Shown here in pieces: positions 6,842 to 14,892 of a DNA stretch of 20,352 bases (its first letter is position 1; each line of letters starts with the position of its first letter). This stretch comes from an uncultured Collinsella sp. (lineage in GTDB: Bacteria; Actinomycetota; Coriobacteriia; Coriobacteriales; Coriobacteriaceae): positions 1 to 20,352 of the forward strand of contig CABVAC010000036.1 in assembly GCA_902496275.1 (NCBI GenBank). Direction: 5' to 3'. A program made the translations under genes and the position numbers. The notes beneath the pieces were generated by a model. It saw nothing but the letters and a program-made list of their open reading frames with translations, ran no database searches and was not told where the DNA came from.

Positions 6842-8184
6842 GCTGCCAACTTGTCAAAAGCCCCGCGTCGGTTGAGCACGGTAAACGCGACAACACAGAT
6901 GACTGCCGACAGAATCGACCCGCACGGCGAAGCGATGCCCATGGGAAACAACGTATCGGAATAGGCGTTCGACAGCAGCCACGCGCCCGGCACGCGAATG
7001 AGCGCCACGGCCAGCACGTTGTGCGCAAAGCCGATGTAGCTCTTGCCATACGCAGCGAAAAAGCCGCTAAAGCAAATGTGGATGCCGGCAAAAATCGCGT
7101 CGAAAATATAGCTGCGCATATAGCCGGTGCCGGCCGCGACCACCGCAGAGTCCTTGGCAAAAAAGCCGATAAACGCCGGCGCCACCAGCCACATCAGCAC
7201 CGTGATCAGGCAGCCGTACACCACCGAGATCGTCATGGCGTCTTTAAGCACCTGACATGCGCGGTCGCCCTTGCCCGCGCCGGCGTTTTGCGCCGTGAGC
7301 GCGCTGACGGTGGCACCCATGGAACTCGGCACAATGAACAAAAAGCTGATCATCTTCTCGACCAGGCCCACGGCGGCGGCGTCGACGAGCCCTCGGTGGT
7401 TGGCAATGACGGTGATGAACATAAACGCCACCTGGATGCAGCCGTCCTGCACGGCCACGGGCACGCCGATCTTAAGAATGCTGCCGAGCACCTCGGGCTG
7501 GGGGCGCAGGTCGCTGCGCTTAACGTGGATGTTCGTGCGGCGGCTCTTGAGCCACACGAGTGCGAGGGCAACGCTGGCCGTCTGGGCGGTTACCGTGCCG
7601 AGCGCCGCGCCCACGGGGCCGAGCCCCATGTGCCCGATAAACAGAAAATCGAGCGCGATGTTAATGATGCACGCCACGCCGATCACGTACATGGGCGAGC
7701 GCGAATCGCCCAGCCCGCGAAAGATAGCCGAAAGAATGTTGTATGCGGCGATAAACGGAATGCCGACAAAGCAGATACGCAGGTAGGCGGCGGTTCCTTC
7801 GACTGCCTCGGCCGGCGTGCCAATGAGCGCCACGATTTGCGGGCACAGTGCGAGCAGGATAGCGGCCAGCACCACCGAGACACCCATAAAGAGCGTGATG
7901 GTGTTGCCGATGGCGGTCTCGGCGCGGTCGAAGCGACGCGAGCCCACGGCGTGGCCGACGATGACCGTCGTTCCCATGGCCAGGCCCACGAGCGTCACGG
8001 TAATGATATAGAGCGTCTGCGCGCCATTACCCACGGCGGTGATGCCGGCGGCGCCGCTAAACTGCCCCATCATGTACAGGTCGGCCATGCCGTAGAGCAT
8101 CTGCAAAAAGTACGAGAGCATATAGGGCAGGGCAAAGACCGCGATGGTCTTAAGGACATTGCCGCGTGTGAGGTCGTGTTCCAT
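6838..8184 (-). CDS. MATE family multidrug efflux transporter
   Basis: A 448-aa inner-membrane antiporter that exports drugs or cationic compounds using a Na+ or H+ gradient. It starts at the ATG complementary to 8182-8184 with MEHDLTRGNVLKTIAVFALP, the typical MATE opening, and continues with MLSYFLQMLYGMADLYMMGQ. About twelve hydrophobic segments fall in two halves; the second begins near ILKIGVPVAVQDGCIQVAFM. Length and both halves match the family. It is a single gene divergent from the ABC exporter genes, under a MerR-style promoter (8225-8255), although no MerR gene is in the window. The ribosome binding site is not obvious. Substrate is unknown. Confidence 0.92.
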   Translation of the reverse strand: MEHDLTRGNVLKTIAVFALPYMLSYFLQMLYGMADLYMMGQFSGAAGITAVGNGAQTLYIITVTLVGLAMGTTVIVGHAVGSRRFDRAETAIGNTITLFMGVSVVLAAILLALCPQIVALIGTPAEAVEGTAAYLRICFVGIPFIAAYNILSAIFRGLGDSRSPMYVIGVACIINIALDFLFIGHMGLGPVGAALGTVTAQTASVALALVWLKSRRTNIHVKRSDLRPQPEVLGSILKIGVPVAVQDGCIQVAFMFITVIANHRGLVDAAAVGLVEKMISFLFIVPSSMGATVSALTAQNAGAGKGDRACQVLKDAMTISVVYGCLITVLMWLVAPAFIGFFAKDSAVVAAGTGYMRSYIFDAIFAGIHICFSGFFAAYGKSYIGFAHNVLAVALIRVPGAWLLSNAYSDTLFPMGIASPCGSILSAVICVVAFTVLNRRGAFDKLAA

Positions 8185-8224
8185 GGGCGGGGCTTTCTGG
8201 CTTGGTTCGTTTAGCTACCAGTGT

Positions 8225-8255
8225 AGTGAAAACCCTACAACGATTGTAGAGTCAA
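8225..8255 (-). promoter_or_regulatory. MerR-type promoter/operator for the MATE gene
   Basis: On the minus strand, a -35 TTGACT (8255-8250) is followed by a 19-base spacer and a -10-like TTCACT (8230-8225). The spacer contains the dyad CTACAATCGTTGTAG, flanked by further near-symmetric bases. A long 19-20 bp spacer filled by a dyad next to TTGACT is the hallmark of promoters activated by MerR-family regulators, which often control multidrug efflux pumps. The first transcribed base would be about 35 bases before the MATE start. Confidence 0.6.
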
Positions 8256-8374
8256 GGTTTGTGTTGACGCCGGAGCGAAAAAAGTCTCGCGCACCATTAT
8301 TCCGAGTGAATATGGACACACATCACGAGAACTCGCCGCCGGCGCTAACCTTGCAGAAAACGATTTCGGAATAC

Positions 8375-8402
8375 TTGACACCATTATTCGGCGCGCAATA
8401 AT
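8375..8402 (+). promoter_or_regulatory. Sigma-70-type promoter for the ABC exporter operon
   Basis: TTGACA (8375-8380), 16 bases, then AATAAT (8397-8402), a near-consensus pair. ATTATT (8383-8388) and AATAAT (8397-8402) are inverted repeats across the spacer and -10 box. The 11-mer CACCATTATTC occurs both here (8379-8389) and at 8292-8302, so a shared regulator may bind both sites in this divergent region. Confidence 0.6.
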
Positions 8403-8443
8403 ACGTGCGTTTGCGAACAACGTTTGATGGGGGTTGAACCTGC

Positions 8444-10273
8444 GTGCGCAATCTCAAAATACTGTTTTCCTATCTAGGGGCATACCGTCGCGATGCCATC
8501 CTCGGCGTGTTCTTTGTGTCGGTCGAGACGGTGCTCGAGCTGTTTATCCCGGTCATCATGGCCAACATCATCGATGTGGGCGTGCCTGCGTGTGATATCA
8601 ACTACATGCTGCTACAGGGTGCGTACATGTTGGTGTGCGCTGCGCTTTCGCTGGTACTGGGCTTGGGTTATGCCCGCACGTCCGCCCGCGTTGCCTCGGG
8701 CCTAGGCGCCAACCTGCGCGAGGCCGAGTACAAAAAGATTCAAACGCTCGCCTTTGGCAACCTGGACAACTACGACGCCAGCTCGCTCGTCACCCGCATG
8801 ACCACGGACATCACCGTTATCCAAAATGCTGTGGGCAACGGCTTTCGCCCTATGGTGCGCGGCCCGGTGACGCTTATCGTCGGCCTTATCTACGCGCTGA
8901 TGCTGTCGCGCCCGCTCGCCACCGTCTTTGCGATCATCTTGCCCGTGCTGGCAATCGTGCTGGGCGTCATCACCTATCGCGTGAGTCCGCTCTACCGCCA
9001 ACTCCAGACCTCGATGGACCACCTCAACGGCGTGGTACAGGAGGACCTCACCGCCGTGCGTGCCGTCAAGGCCTACGTTCGTACCGAGCACGAGGAGGCC
9101 AAGTTCGACACCGTCAATACCGAGCTCGCGCGCACTGCGACAAAGACCTTTGGCAGCGCGGTGCTCAACCTGCCGGTGTTTCAGCTGTCGATGTACGTGG
9201 CTGCGCTCTCCATCCTGTGGATTGGCGGCCGCATGATTCTCGCCGGCAAGTTGGGTGTAGGCTCTCTCACGGGCTTTATGAGCTACGTGCTGCTGATCAT
9301 GAACTCGCTCATGATGATTTCCAACGTGTTTTTGCTGCTCACGCGCGCTCTTACGAGTGTGGGCCGTATCGCCGAGGTGCTCGACGAGGAACCCTTTATC
9401 GCCAACCCTGCGGGAGACCTCGCGACTGCGGCGCCAGCGGACGGCAGTATCGAGTTTCGCGACGTTTCCTTTAAATACCGCGCGGATGCAGCCGAGGATG
9501 TGCTCGAGCATATCGACCTTCGCATCGAGAGCGGCTCGACGGTGGGCATCCTCGGCGGCACGGGCTCGGGCAAGAGCTCGCTTGTGCAGCTGATTGCGCG
9601 CCTGTACGACGCCACCGAAGGCGCCGTGCTTGTGGGCGGACGCGACGTGCGCGACTACGACCTCGCCGCCTTGCGCGACGCTGTGGGCATTGTGCTGCAA
9701 AAGAATGTGCTGTTCACGGGCACCGTGCGCGAGAACCTGCAGTGGGGCAATCCGCAGGCGTCGGACGATGAGCTCCTCGCGGCTTGCCGCGCGGCGTGCG
9801 TGGACGAGTTCCTTGATCGCATCGGCGGGCTGGACGGCGAGTTGGGCCAAGGCGGCGCCGGTGTCTCGGGTGGCCAGAAGCAACGTCTGTGCATCGCGCG
9901 CACGCTGCTCAAGCATCCGCGCGTGCTCATTTTTGATGACTCCACCAGCGCGGTCGATATGGCGACCGACGCAAAGATTCGCGAGCACATCGCTCGGATT
10001 CCCGATACGACCGTGCTCATCATCGCCCAGCGCATCGCGAGTGTCATGGATGCCGATCGCATTGTGGTATTGGACGACGGTCGTGTCCACGGCGTGGGCA
10101 CGCACGAGGAACTGCTAGCGGGCGACAACATATACCAGGAGATTTATGCCTCGCAGATGGAGTTTGCGAGGAACGCGGACGCCGGCGACGGCAGCGACGA
10201 TGGTTGCGCGAATGATCCGTTTTCCTCCGTCGCATGCGGATCGCCCTTGGAAGGGGGTGAGCGTCATGCCTAA
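8444..10273 (+). CDS. ABC exporter half-transporter, degenerate-site subunit
   Basis: A 609-aa fused membrane and ATPase subunit of a type IV (multidrug/lipid) exporter. It starts at GTG 8444 with GGGGG about 10 bases upstream. Six transmembrane helices occupy roughly residues 15-300 and the nucleotide-binding domain 335-575. Walker A is GGTGSGKSS (K377), the signature VSGGQ (474-478), and Walker B VLIFDDS. The catalytic glutamate is replaced by aspartate (D499) and the switch histidine by glutamine (Q529 in IIAQR). These changes are typical of the non-hydrolysing site of heterodimers such as TM287/288 or BmrCD. The last 30 residues are not part of the fold, and residues 591-600 are encoded by a dispersed 29-bp palindrome. 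The gene overlaps the partner gene by 8 bases. Substrate is unknown. Confidence 0.92.
   Translation: MRNLKILFSYLGAYRRDAILGVFFVSVETVLELFIPVIMANIIDVGVPACDINYMLLQGAYMLVCAALSLVLGLGYARTSARVASGLGANLREAEYKKIQTLAFGNLDNYDASSLVTRMTTDITVIQNAVGNGFRPMVRGPVTLIVGLIYALMLSRPLATVFAIILPVLAIVLGVITYRVSPLYRQLQTSMDHLNGVVQEDLTAVRAVKAYVRTEHEEAKFDTVNTELARTATKTFGSAVLNLPVFQLSMYVAALSILWIGGRMILAGKLGVGSLTGFMSYVLLIMNSLMMISNVFLLLTRALTSVGRIAEVLDEEPFIANPAGDLATAAPADGSIEFRDVSFKYRADAAEDVLEHIDLRIESGSTVGILGGTGSGKSSLVQLIARLYDATEGAVLVGGRDVRDYDLAALRDAVGIVLQKNVLFTGTVRENLQWGNPQASDDELLAACRAACVDEFLDRIGGLDGELGQGGAGVSGGQKQRLCIARTLLKHPRVLIFDDSTSAVDMATDAKIREHIARIPDTTVLIIAQRIASVMDADRIVVLDDGRVHGVGTHEELLAGDNIYQEIYASQMEFARNADAGDGSDDGCANDPFSSVACGSPLEGGERHA
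10214..10242. repeat. 29-bp palindromic repeat, copy 2, inside a coding region
   Basis: GATCCGTTTTCCTCCGTC (10214-10231) matches 2755-2772 exactly in reverse complement, and the element ends CGGATC like its relative. It lies in frame in the 3' tail of the first ABC gene, where it encodes DPFSSVACGS. It sits just before the ribosome binding site (10249-10257) of the second ABC gene, so a transcript hairpin here could affect coupling. Confidence 0.65.
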
Positions 10274-12164
10274 GACCGCAGCCCAAGCACGCCCGGCCGA
10301 CCTCAAGCGCACTGTGCGCCGCTTGCTCTCCTACATGGGGCATGCCAAGTTCTCGTTGCTCGCGGTGGGCGTGCTCGCCTCCGTCGCCGCCATCGCGAGC
10401 CTCGCCGGCACCTACATGGTGCGCCCCATCGTTAACGGTTTGGCCACGGGCGGGGAGGAACTGCTCGCCAAGCAGGTCATCCTGACGGCGATCATCTACA
10501 CCGCGGGCGTGCTCTCGGCCCTGGGCTACTCACAGATCATGGTGCGCGCGGCCCAACACGTGGTGTCCGATATTCGCCGCGACCTGTTCGCGCACATCCA
10601 GACGCTGCCGCTCAGTTATTTTGACAGCACGCGCTCGGGCGACATCATGAGTTTTTTCACCAACGACGTCGACACCGTCTCCGAGGCGCTTAACAACAGC
10701 TTTGCCAACGTGATTCAGGCCGCCATTCAGGTTGTGGGCACCACGGCTATGCTCATCATCCTTAACTGGCAGCTCACGATTATCACACTCGTGTGCGATG
10801 CGGCCATTGTGCTGTATGCGCGCTACTCGGGCGCGCGCTCTAAGCGTTTCTTTGCTGCCCAGCAGGCATCGCTTGGCGACCTGGACGGATATATCGAAGA
10901 AATGGTCTCGGGCCAAAAGGTCATCAAGGTCTTTAACCGTGAGGCAGCGAATGTCGCCGGCTTCACCTGCCGCAACGACGAGCTTCGCCGCACCGGTACC
11001 GCCGCCGTGAGCTATGCCAACTCCATGGTGCCCATGACCGTCGTGATTGGCTATGTCAACTATGCCATCGTCGCCGTGGCGGGCGGCATGCTCTGCATCA
11101 AGGGGCTCGCCGATGTGGGCGCACTTGCAAGCTACCTGGTCTTTGTGCGCCAGGCCGCCATGCCCATCAACCAATTTACGCAGCTCGGCAACTTCTTGCT
11201 CAACGCGTTGGCCGGTGCCGAGCGCCTGTTTGCGGCTATGGACCTTGAGCCCGAGGTGGACGAGGGCTGCGTGGAGCTGGTGCAGACGGGCGACGCCGCG
11301 TGGGCGTGGAAGATTCCCGAGGGTCAGGGCGTGGGCGCGTACGGGCACTTGCATGATGTGGCAGCTGTTGATGAGTCGGCCCGCGCGGTGGCTGCCGACG
11401 GCACCGAGCTTACGTGCGGCTTGGTTCCGCTTGCCGGCGACGTGTGCTTCCATGCCGTGGATTTTTCCTACGTGCCGGGCACCCGTGTGCTCACGGATCT
11501 CAACCTGTTTGCCAAGCCGGGGCAAAAGATCGCGTTTGTGGGCTCGACGGGCGCCGGAAAGACGACCATCACCAACCTCATCAACCGCTTCTACGAGGTC
11601 GATGACGGCGAGATCACGTACGACGGCATCGACGTCAAGCACATTGCCAAGGCCAGCCTGCGCGGGTCGCTCGGCATTGTGCTGCAGGACACGCACCTGT
11701 TTAGCGGCACCATTGCGCAGAACATCCGCTTTGGCAAGCTCGACGCGACCGACGAGGAGGTACGCGCCGCTGCCGAGGCCGCCTGCGCCGACTCGTTTAT
11801 CCGCCGTCTGCCGCGGGGCTACGACACACCGGTCACGGCCGACGGCGCCAACCTGTCGCAGGGTCAGCGTCAGCTGCTCGCCATCGCGCGCGTGGCCGTC
11901 GCCGATCCGCCGGTGCTCATCCTGGACGAGGCCACGAGCTCCATTGACACGCGTACCGAAAAGCTCATCGAGCGCGGTATGGACCGCATCATGCGCGGTC
12001 GCACCACGTTTATGATCGCGCACCGCCTGTCCACTGTCCGCGGCGCCGACGCCATCATGGTCCTCGAACACGGCCGCATCATCGAGCGCGGCACGCACGA
12101 AGAGCTACTCGCCCAGCACGGCGAGTACTGGCAGCTGGCGCATGGCTTAAAAGAGCTGGATTAA
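10266..12164 (+). CDS. ABC exporter half-transporter, catalytic-site subunit
   Basis: A 632-aa partner of the preceding gene. The ATG at 10266 has GGAAGGGGG (10249-10257) 8 bases upstream and overlaps the first gene by 8 bases; longer in-frame extensions would run through the repeat and lack a site. Six transmembrane helices lie in residues 28-310 and the ATPase domain in about 390-632. Walker A is GSTGAGKT (K432), Walker B VLILDEA with catalytic E555, and the switch histidine is H586 in MIAHR. The signature is LSQGQ instead of LSGGQ, the expected complement to the partner's degenerate Walker B. A linker of about 60 residues (around 335-390) between the membrane and ATPase domains is longer than usual. 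The pair should form one asymmetric heterodimeric exporter. Confidence 0.93.
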   Translation: MPKTAAQARPADLKRTVRRLLSYMGHAKFSLLAVGVLASVAAIASLAGTYMVRPIVNGLATGGEELLAKQVILTAIIYTAGVLSALGYSQIMVRAAQHVVSDIRRDLFAHIQTLPLSYFDSTRSGDIMSFFTNDVDTVSEALNNSFANVIQAAIQVVGTTAMLIILNWQLTIITLVCDAAIVLYARYSGARSKRFFAAQQASLGDLDGYIEEMVSGQKVIKVFNREAANVAGFTCRNDELRRTGTAAVSYANSMVPMTVVIGYVNYAIVAVAGGMLCIKGLADVGALASYLVFVRQAAMPINQFTQLGNFLLNALAGAERLFAAMDLEPEVDEGCVELVQTGDAAWAWKIPEGQGVGAYGHLHDVAAVDESARAVAADGTELTCGLVPLAGDVCFHAVDFSYVPGTRVLTDLNLFAKPGQKIAFVGSTGAGKTTITNLINRFYEVDDGEITYDGIDVKHIAKASLRGSLGIVLQDTHLFSGTIAQNIRFGKLDATDEEVRAAAEAACADSFIRRLPRGYDTPVTADGANLSQGQRQLLAIARVAVADPPVLILDEATSSIDTRTEKLIERGMDRIMRGRTTFMIAHRLSTVRGADAIMVLEHGRIIERGTHEELLAQHGEYWQLAHGLKELD

Positions 12165-12213
12165 CCCGTTCGAGCACGATACTTTGACCCCTCCGTGCCC
12201 CTCACCTCGCCTC

Positions 12214-12278
12214 AAACCGTCACAACATTCGACGTTTTTTGCCAAAATCGGGAAAAGCATCGAATGTTGTGATGGTTT
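12214..12278. repeat. Nested hairpin repeat H1
   Basis: Outer arms 12214-12232 (AAACCGTCACAACATTCGA) and 12260-12278 pair over 19 bases with one G-T mismatch. The inner GTTTTTT/AAAA pairing is weakened by the T at 12248. T residues follow the right arm, so it may also act as a terminator for the ABC operon, whose stop codon is 50 bases upstream. Confidence 0.8.
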
Positions 12279-12379
12279 TTCTGCCACTCGACCGGGTGGA
12301 ATCGCTTTCTTGCGCACGAAGGTGTGCGGACCCGTGGGCAGGGGAATAAGGTTGGTTATCCGACTCCATTGGAGGGCTC

Positions 12380-13417
12380 ATGGACCTGCCGATCGTCCTG
12401 TCCCATAAGACTGCCTGGCTGTACCACAACGTGGCGCGCCCGTCCGAGCCGCTCTCGCGAGCAAGCAGCCTATACGATGAGGACTCGCTTACTAACGAGG
12501 CGGAGCCGACCGCGAGCCTGCCCAAATTGGGGCTCGATGCCAAGGGGCTGAGGGCTTCAACGGCAGTTGGGATCGTTGCCGATTATCTGGTCTCGCTTGG
12601 TATTCCACGAGAAGAGCTCGATCATATCGATACGCTCGTCAACTTCGATTTTGAGCGCTCGACGCCGGCTGGATTTAGGTGCCACGTGTTTGGAGCGCCG
12701 GTACCTCCAGGTCATCTTATCGAGGTGGCAGAGGGCCTTCTAGTGGTTGATGAGGCCATGTGCTTTGTCCAAGCGGGTTCGTGGATGAGTGAGCCCGAGC
12801 AGCTGGAATATGGGTATGAAATCTGTGCCCGATACCATTTGAATCATCTGTCGACAGGCGATTATATCGAGATGGGGCAGAGGTATACCGTTGCCGACTT
12901 GATTGCCTATTGCAATGAGAACCGATCTCGTCAGGGGGCTGTACGCGCGGCCGCCGTGCTCAAGCGCGTGCACGATGGCGCGCGGTCGCCCATGGAGACG
13001 GCCACCGCAATCATGGTCGTAGCAAAACGTTCCCAGGGAGGGCTGGGATGCGCCAAGATCGAGCTCAACCATCGGGTCGATGTTCCCGACGAGTTCAAGT
13101 ATCTCGCAAAGGCCGGGTATTTCGAGATTGACGTATATGCGCCTGCGAGTGGTACGGGGATTGAATACAACGGCTCGGACCATCTTGATAAACAGCGCAG
13201 CGCGTCGAATGCGGAGCGTATGACCGTGCTGAGCGCGCTGGGCTTTAGGATGATCGTCCTCACCGGGACTCAGTTTGCCCATCAGCTGCAATTGCACCGG
13301 GCGATGAATGCCATCGCGCTCGCTATGGGTCTCAAGTGCGACCGAAGCGAAGCGTTCCAGAAGCGGCAAAACGACCTGCGAGAATTTGTGATTCGGCGCT
13401 GGGACGGCGGCCTTTAG
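12380..13417 (+). CDS. AbiEi/DUF559-like protein with nuclease-type fold, copy 1
   Basis: A 345-aa protein. The ATG at 12380 has GGAGG (12371-12375) 4 bases upstream. The N-terminal part (PIVLSHKTAWLYHNVA) recalls the opening of actinobacterial AbiEi-type winged-helix proteins. The C-terminal part has the layout of DUF559/Vsr-like PD-(D/E)XK proteins: RSPMETATAIMV (E206), FEIDVYAP (D251), GIEYNGSDH (E262), then a helix and MTVLSALGFRMIVLTGTQF. In that fold these acids bind metal for DNA cleavage, but the motif here is EYNG without an obvious catalytic lysine, so activity is not assured. Its base composition looks less GC-rich than its neighbours. It is flanked by hairpins H1 and H2 and nearly identical to the next gene. 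A role as a stand-alone endonuclease, an AbiEi-like regulator or a mobile-element protein is open. Confidence 0.7.
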   Translation: MDLPIVLSHKTAWLYHNVARPSEPLSRASSLYDEDSLTNEAEPTASLPKLGLDAKGLRASTAVGIVADYLVSLGIPREELDHIDTLVNFDFERSTPAGFRCHVFGAPVPPGHLIEVAEGLLVVDEAMCFVQAGSWMSEPEQLEYGYEICARYHLNHLSTGDYIEMGQRYTVADLIAYCNENRSRQGAVRAAAVLKRVHDGARSPMETATAIMVVAKRSQGGLGCAKIELNHRVDVPDEFKYLAKAGYFEIDVYAPASGTGIEYNGSDHLDKQRSASNAERMTVLSALGFRMIVLTGTQFAHQLQLHRAMNAIALAMGLKCDRSEAFQKRQNDLREFVIRRWDGGL

Positions 13418-13455
13418 GGGCGCTTTGGTCCTTCTGCGGGGTGCCGTGGGCAGGC

Positions 13456-13520
13456 AAACCGTCACAACATTCGACGTTTTTTGCCAAAAACGGGAAAAGC
13501 ATCGAATGTTGTGATGGTTT
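13456..13520. repeat. Nested hairpin repeat H2
   Basis: Outer arms 13456-13474 and 13502-13520 pair like H1, with the same single G-T mismatch. The inner stem CGTTTTTT/AAAAACG is intact, unlike in H1. It lies 38 bases after the stop of gene copy 1 and 101 bases before the start of copy 2. Confidence 0.82.
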
Positions 13521-13621
13521 TTCTGCCACTCGACCGGGTGGAATCGCTTTCTTGCGCACGAAGGTGTGCGGACCCGTGGGCAGGGGAATAAGGTTGGTTA
13601 TCCGACTCCATTGGAGGGCTC

Positions 13622-14659
13622 ATGGACCTGCCGATCGTCCTGTCCCATAAGACTGCCTGGCTGTACCACAACGTGGCGCGCCCGTCCGAGCCGCTCTCGC
13701 GAGCAAGCAGCCTATACGATGAGGACTCGCTTACTAACGAGGCGGAGCCGACCGCGAGCCTGCCCAAATTGGGGCTCGATGCCAAGGGGCTGAGGGCTTC
13801 AACGGCAGTTGGGATCGTTGCCGATTATCTGGTCTCGCTTGGTATTCCACGAGAAGAGCTCGATCATATCGATACGCTCGTCAACTTCGATTTTGAGCGC
13901 TCGACGCCGGCTGGATTTAGGTGCCACGTGTTTGGAGCGCCGGTACCTCCAGGTCATCTTATCGAGGTGGCAGAGGGCCTTCTAGTGGTTGATGAGGCCA
14001 TGTGCTTTGTCCAAGCGGGTTCGTGGATGAGTGAGCCCGAGCAGCTGGAATATGGGTATGAAATCTGTGCCCGATACCATTTGAATCATCTGTCGACAGG
14101 CGATTATATCGAGATGGGGCAGAGGTATACCGTTGCCGACTTGATTGCCTATTGCAATGAGAACCGATCTCGTCAGGGGGCTGTACGCGCGGCCGCCGTG
14201 CTCAAGCGCGTGCACGATGGCGCGCGGTCGCCCATGGAGACGGCCACCGCAATCATGGTCGTAGCAAAACGTTCCCAGGGAGGGCTGGGATGCGCCAAGA
14301 TCGAGCTCAACCATCGGGTCGATGTTCCCGACGAGTTCAAGTATCTCGCAAAGGCCGGGTATTTCGAGATTGACGTATATGCGCCTGCGAGTGGTACGGG
14401 GATTGAATACAACGGCTCGGACCATCTTGATAAACAGCGCAGCGCGTCGAATGCGGAGCGTATGACCGTGCTGAGCGCGCTGGGCTTTAGGATGATCGTC
14501 CTCACCGGGACTCAGTTTGCCCATCAGCTGCAATTGCACCGGGCGATGAACGCCATCGCGCTCGCTATGGGCCTTAAGTGCGACCGAAGCGAAGCGTTTC
14601 AGAAACGTCAAAACGACCTGCGAGAATTCGTGATTCGACACTGGGACGGCGGCCTTTAG
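13622..14659 (+). CDS. AbiEi/DUF559-like protein with nuclease-type fold, copy 2
   Basis: A 345-aa near-twin of the preceding gene. The only protein difference is His instead of Arg at residue 340. The start (ATG 13622) and GGAGG site are the same. The last 109 coding bases carry nine nucleotide differences from copy 1, eight of them silent, so this end has been under protein-level constraint for some time while the rest has been kept identical. All the putative active-site residues (E206, D251, E262) are kept, so both copies look intact. It is followed by hairpin H3 and then the moaA leader. Confidence 0.7.
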   Translation: MDLPIVLSHKTAWLYHNVARPSEPLSRASSLYDEDSLTNEAEPTASLPKLGLDAKGLRASTAVGIVADYLVSLGIPREELDHIDTLVNFDFERSTPAGFRCHVFGAPVPPGHLIEVAEGLLVVDEAMCFVQAGSWMSEPEQLEYGYEICARYHLNHLSTGDYIEMGQRYTVADLIAYCNENRSRQGAVRAAAVLKRVHDGARSPMETATAIMVVAKRSQGGLGCAKIELNHRVDVPDEFKYLAKAGYFEIDVYAPASGTGIEYNGSDHLDKQRSASNAERMTVLSALGFRMIVLTGTQFAHQLQLHRAMNAIALAMGLKCDRSEAFQKRQNDLREFVIRHWDGGL

Positions 14660-14697
14660 GGACGCTTTGGTCCTTCTACGGGGTGCCGTGGGCAGGC

Positions 14698-14762
14698 AGA
14701 CCATCACAACATTCGACGTTTTTCGCCAAAAACGGGAAAAGCATCGAATGTTGTGATGGTCT
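14698..14762. repeat. Nested hairpin repeat H3
   Basis: Outer arms 14698-14716 (AGACCATCACAACATTCGA) and 14744-14762 pair perfectly over 19 bp. Compared with H2, A-to-G at 14699 is matched by T-to-C at 14761, and 14703 is changed so the mismatch is repaired. The inner stem CGTTTTT (14717-14723) and AAAAACG (14728-14734) is also perfect. No T-run follows. Confidence 0.85.
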
Positions 14763-14892
14763 GTGCTGAGGATGGGCTCGGGAGGCCGGTCTTTTTCGCA
14801 AAGGCCTTTCGTGTCGTACGTATGTCGACCCATTCTTCCCGTGCGGTACTATATTTCCTGAAGAATAATGGCCTGTGTGAGGGGAGGGATGC

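Larger units (their letters stand above)
12213..14762 (+). repeat. Tandem duplication of a 1242-bp hairpin-plus-gene unit
   Basis: Bases 12213-13308 match 13455-14550 with a single difference that I can find (T at 12248, A at 13490). From 13309 onward the two units differ at about 15 positions over 212 bases, then diverge completely past the third hairpin. Each unit consists of a 65-bp hairpin, about 100 bases of leader, a 345-codon gene and a short tail; a third hairpin closes the array. The unit sits between the ABC exporter operon and moaA. The abrupt change from identical to diverged points to gene conversion or recombination between older copies, not a simple fresh duplication. Confidence 0.92.

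Noticed and set aside
10146..10265. A 40-residue N-terminal extension of the second ABC subunit.
   Set aside because: It would run through the dispersed palindrome and the first subunit's tail, with no ribosome site, while ATG 10266 has a strong GGAAGGGGG at the right distance.
12213..14762. The tandem duplication as an assembly artefact.
   Set aside because: The two copies carry about 15 consistent differences at their 3' ends, including paired stem changes and mostly silent codon changes, which an artefact would not create. Long-read confirmation would still be useful.
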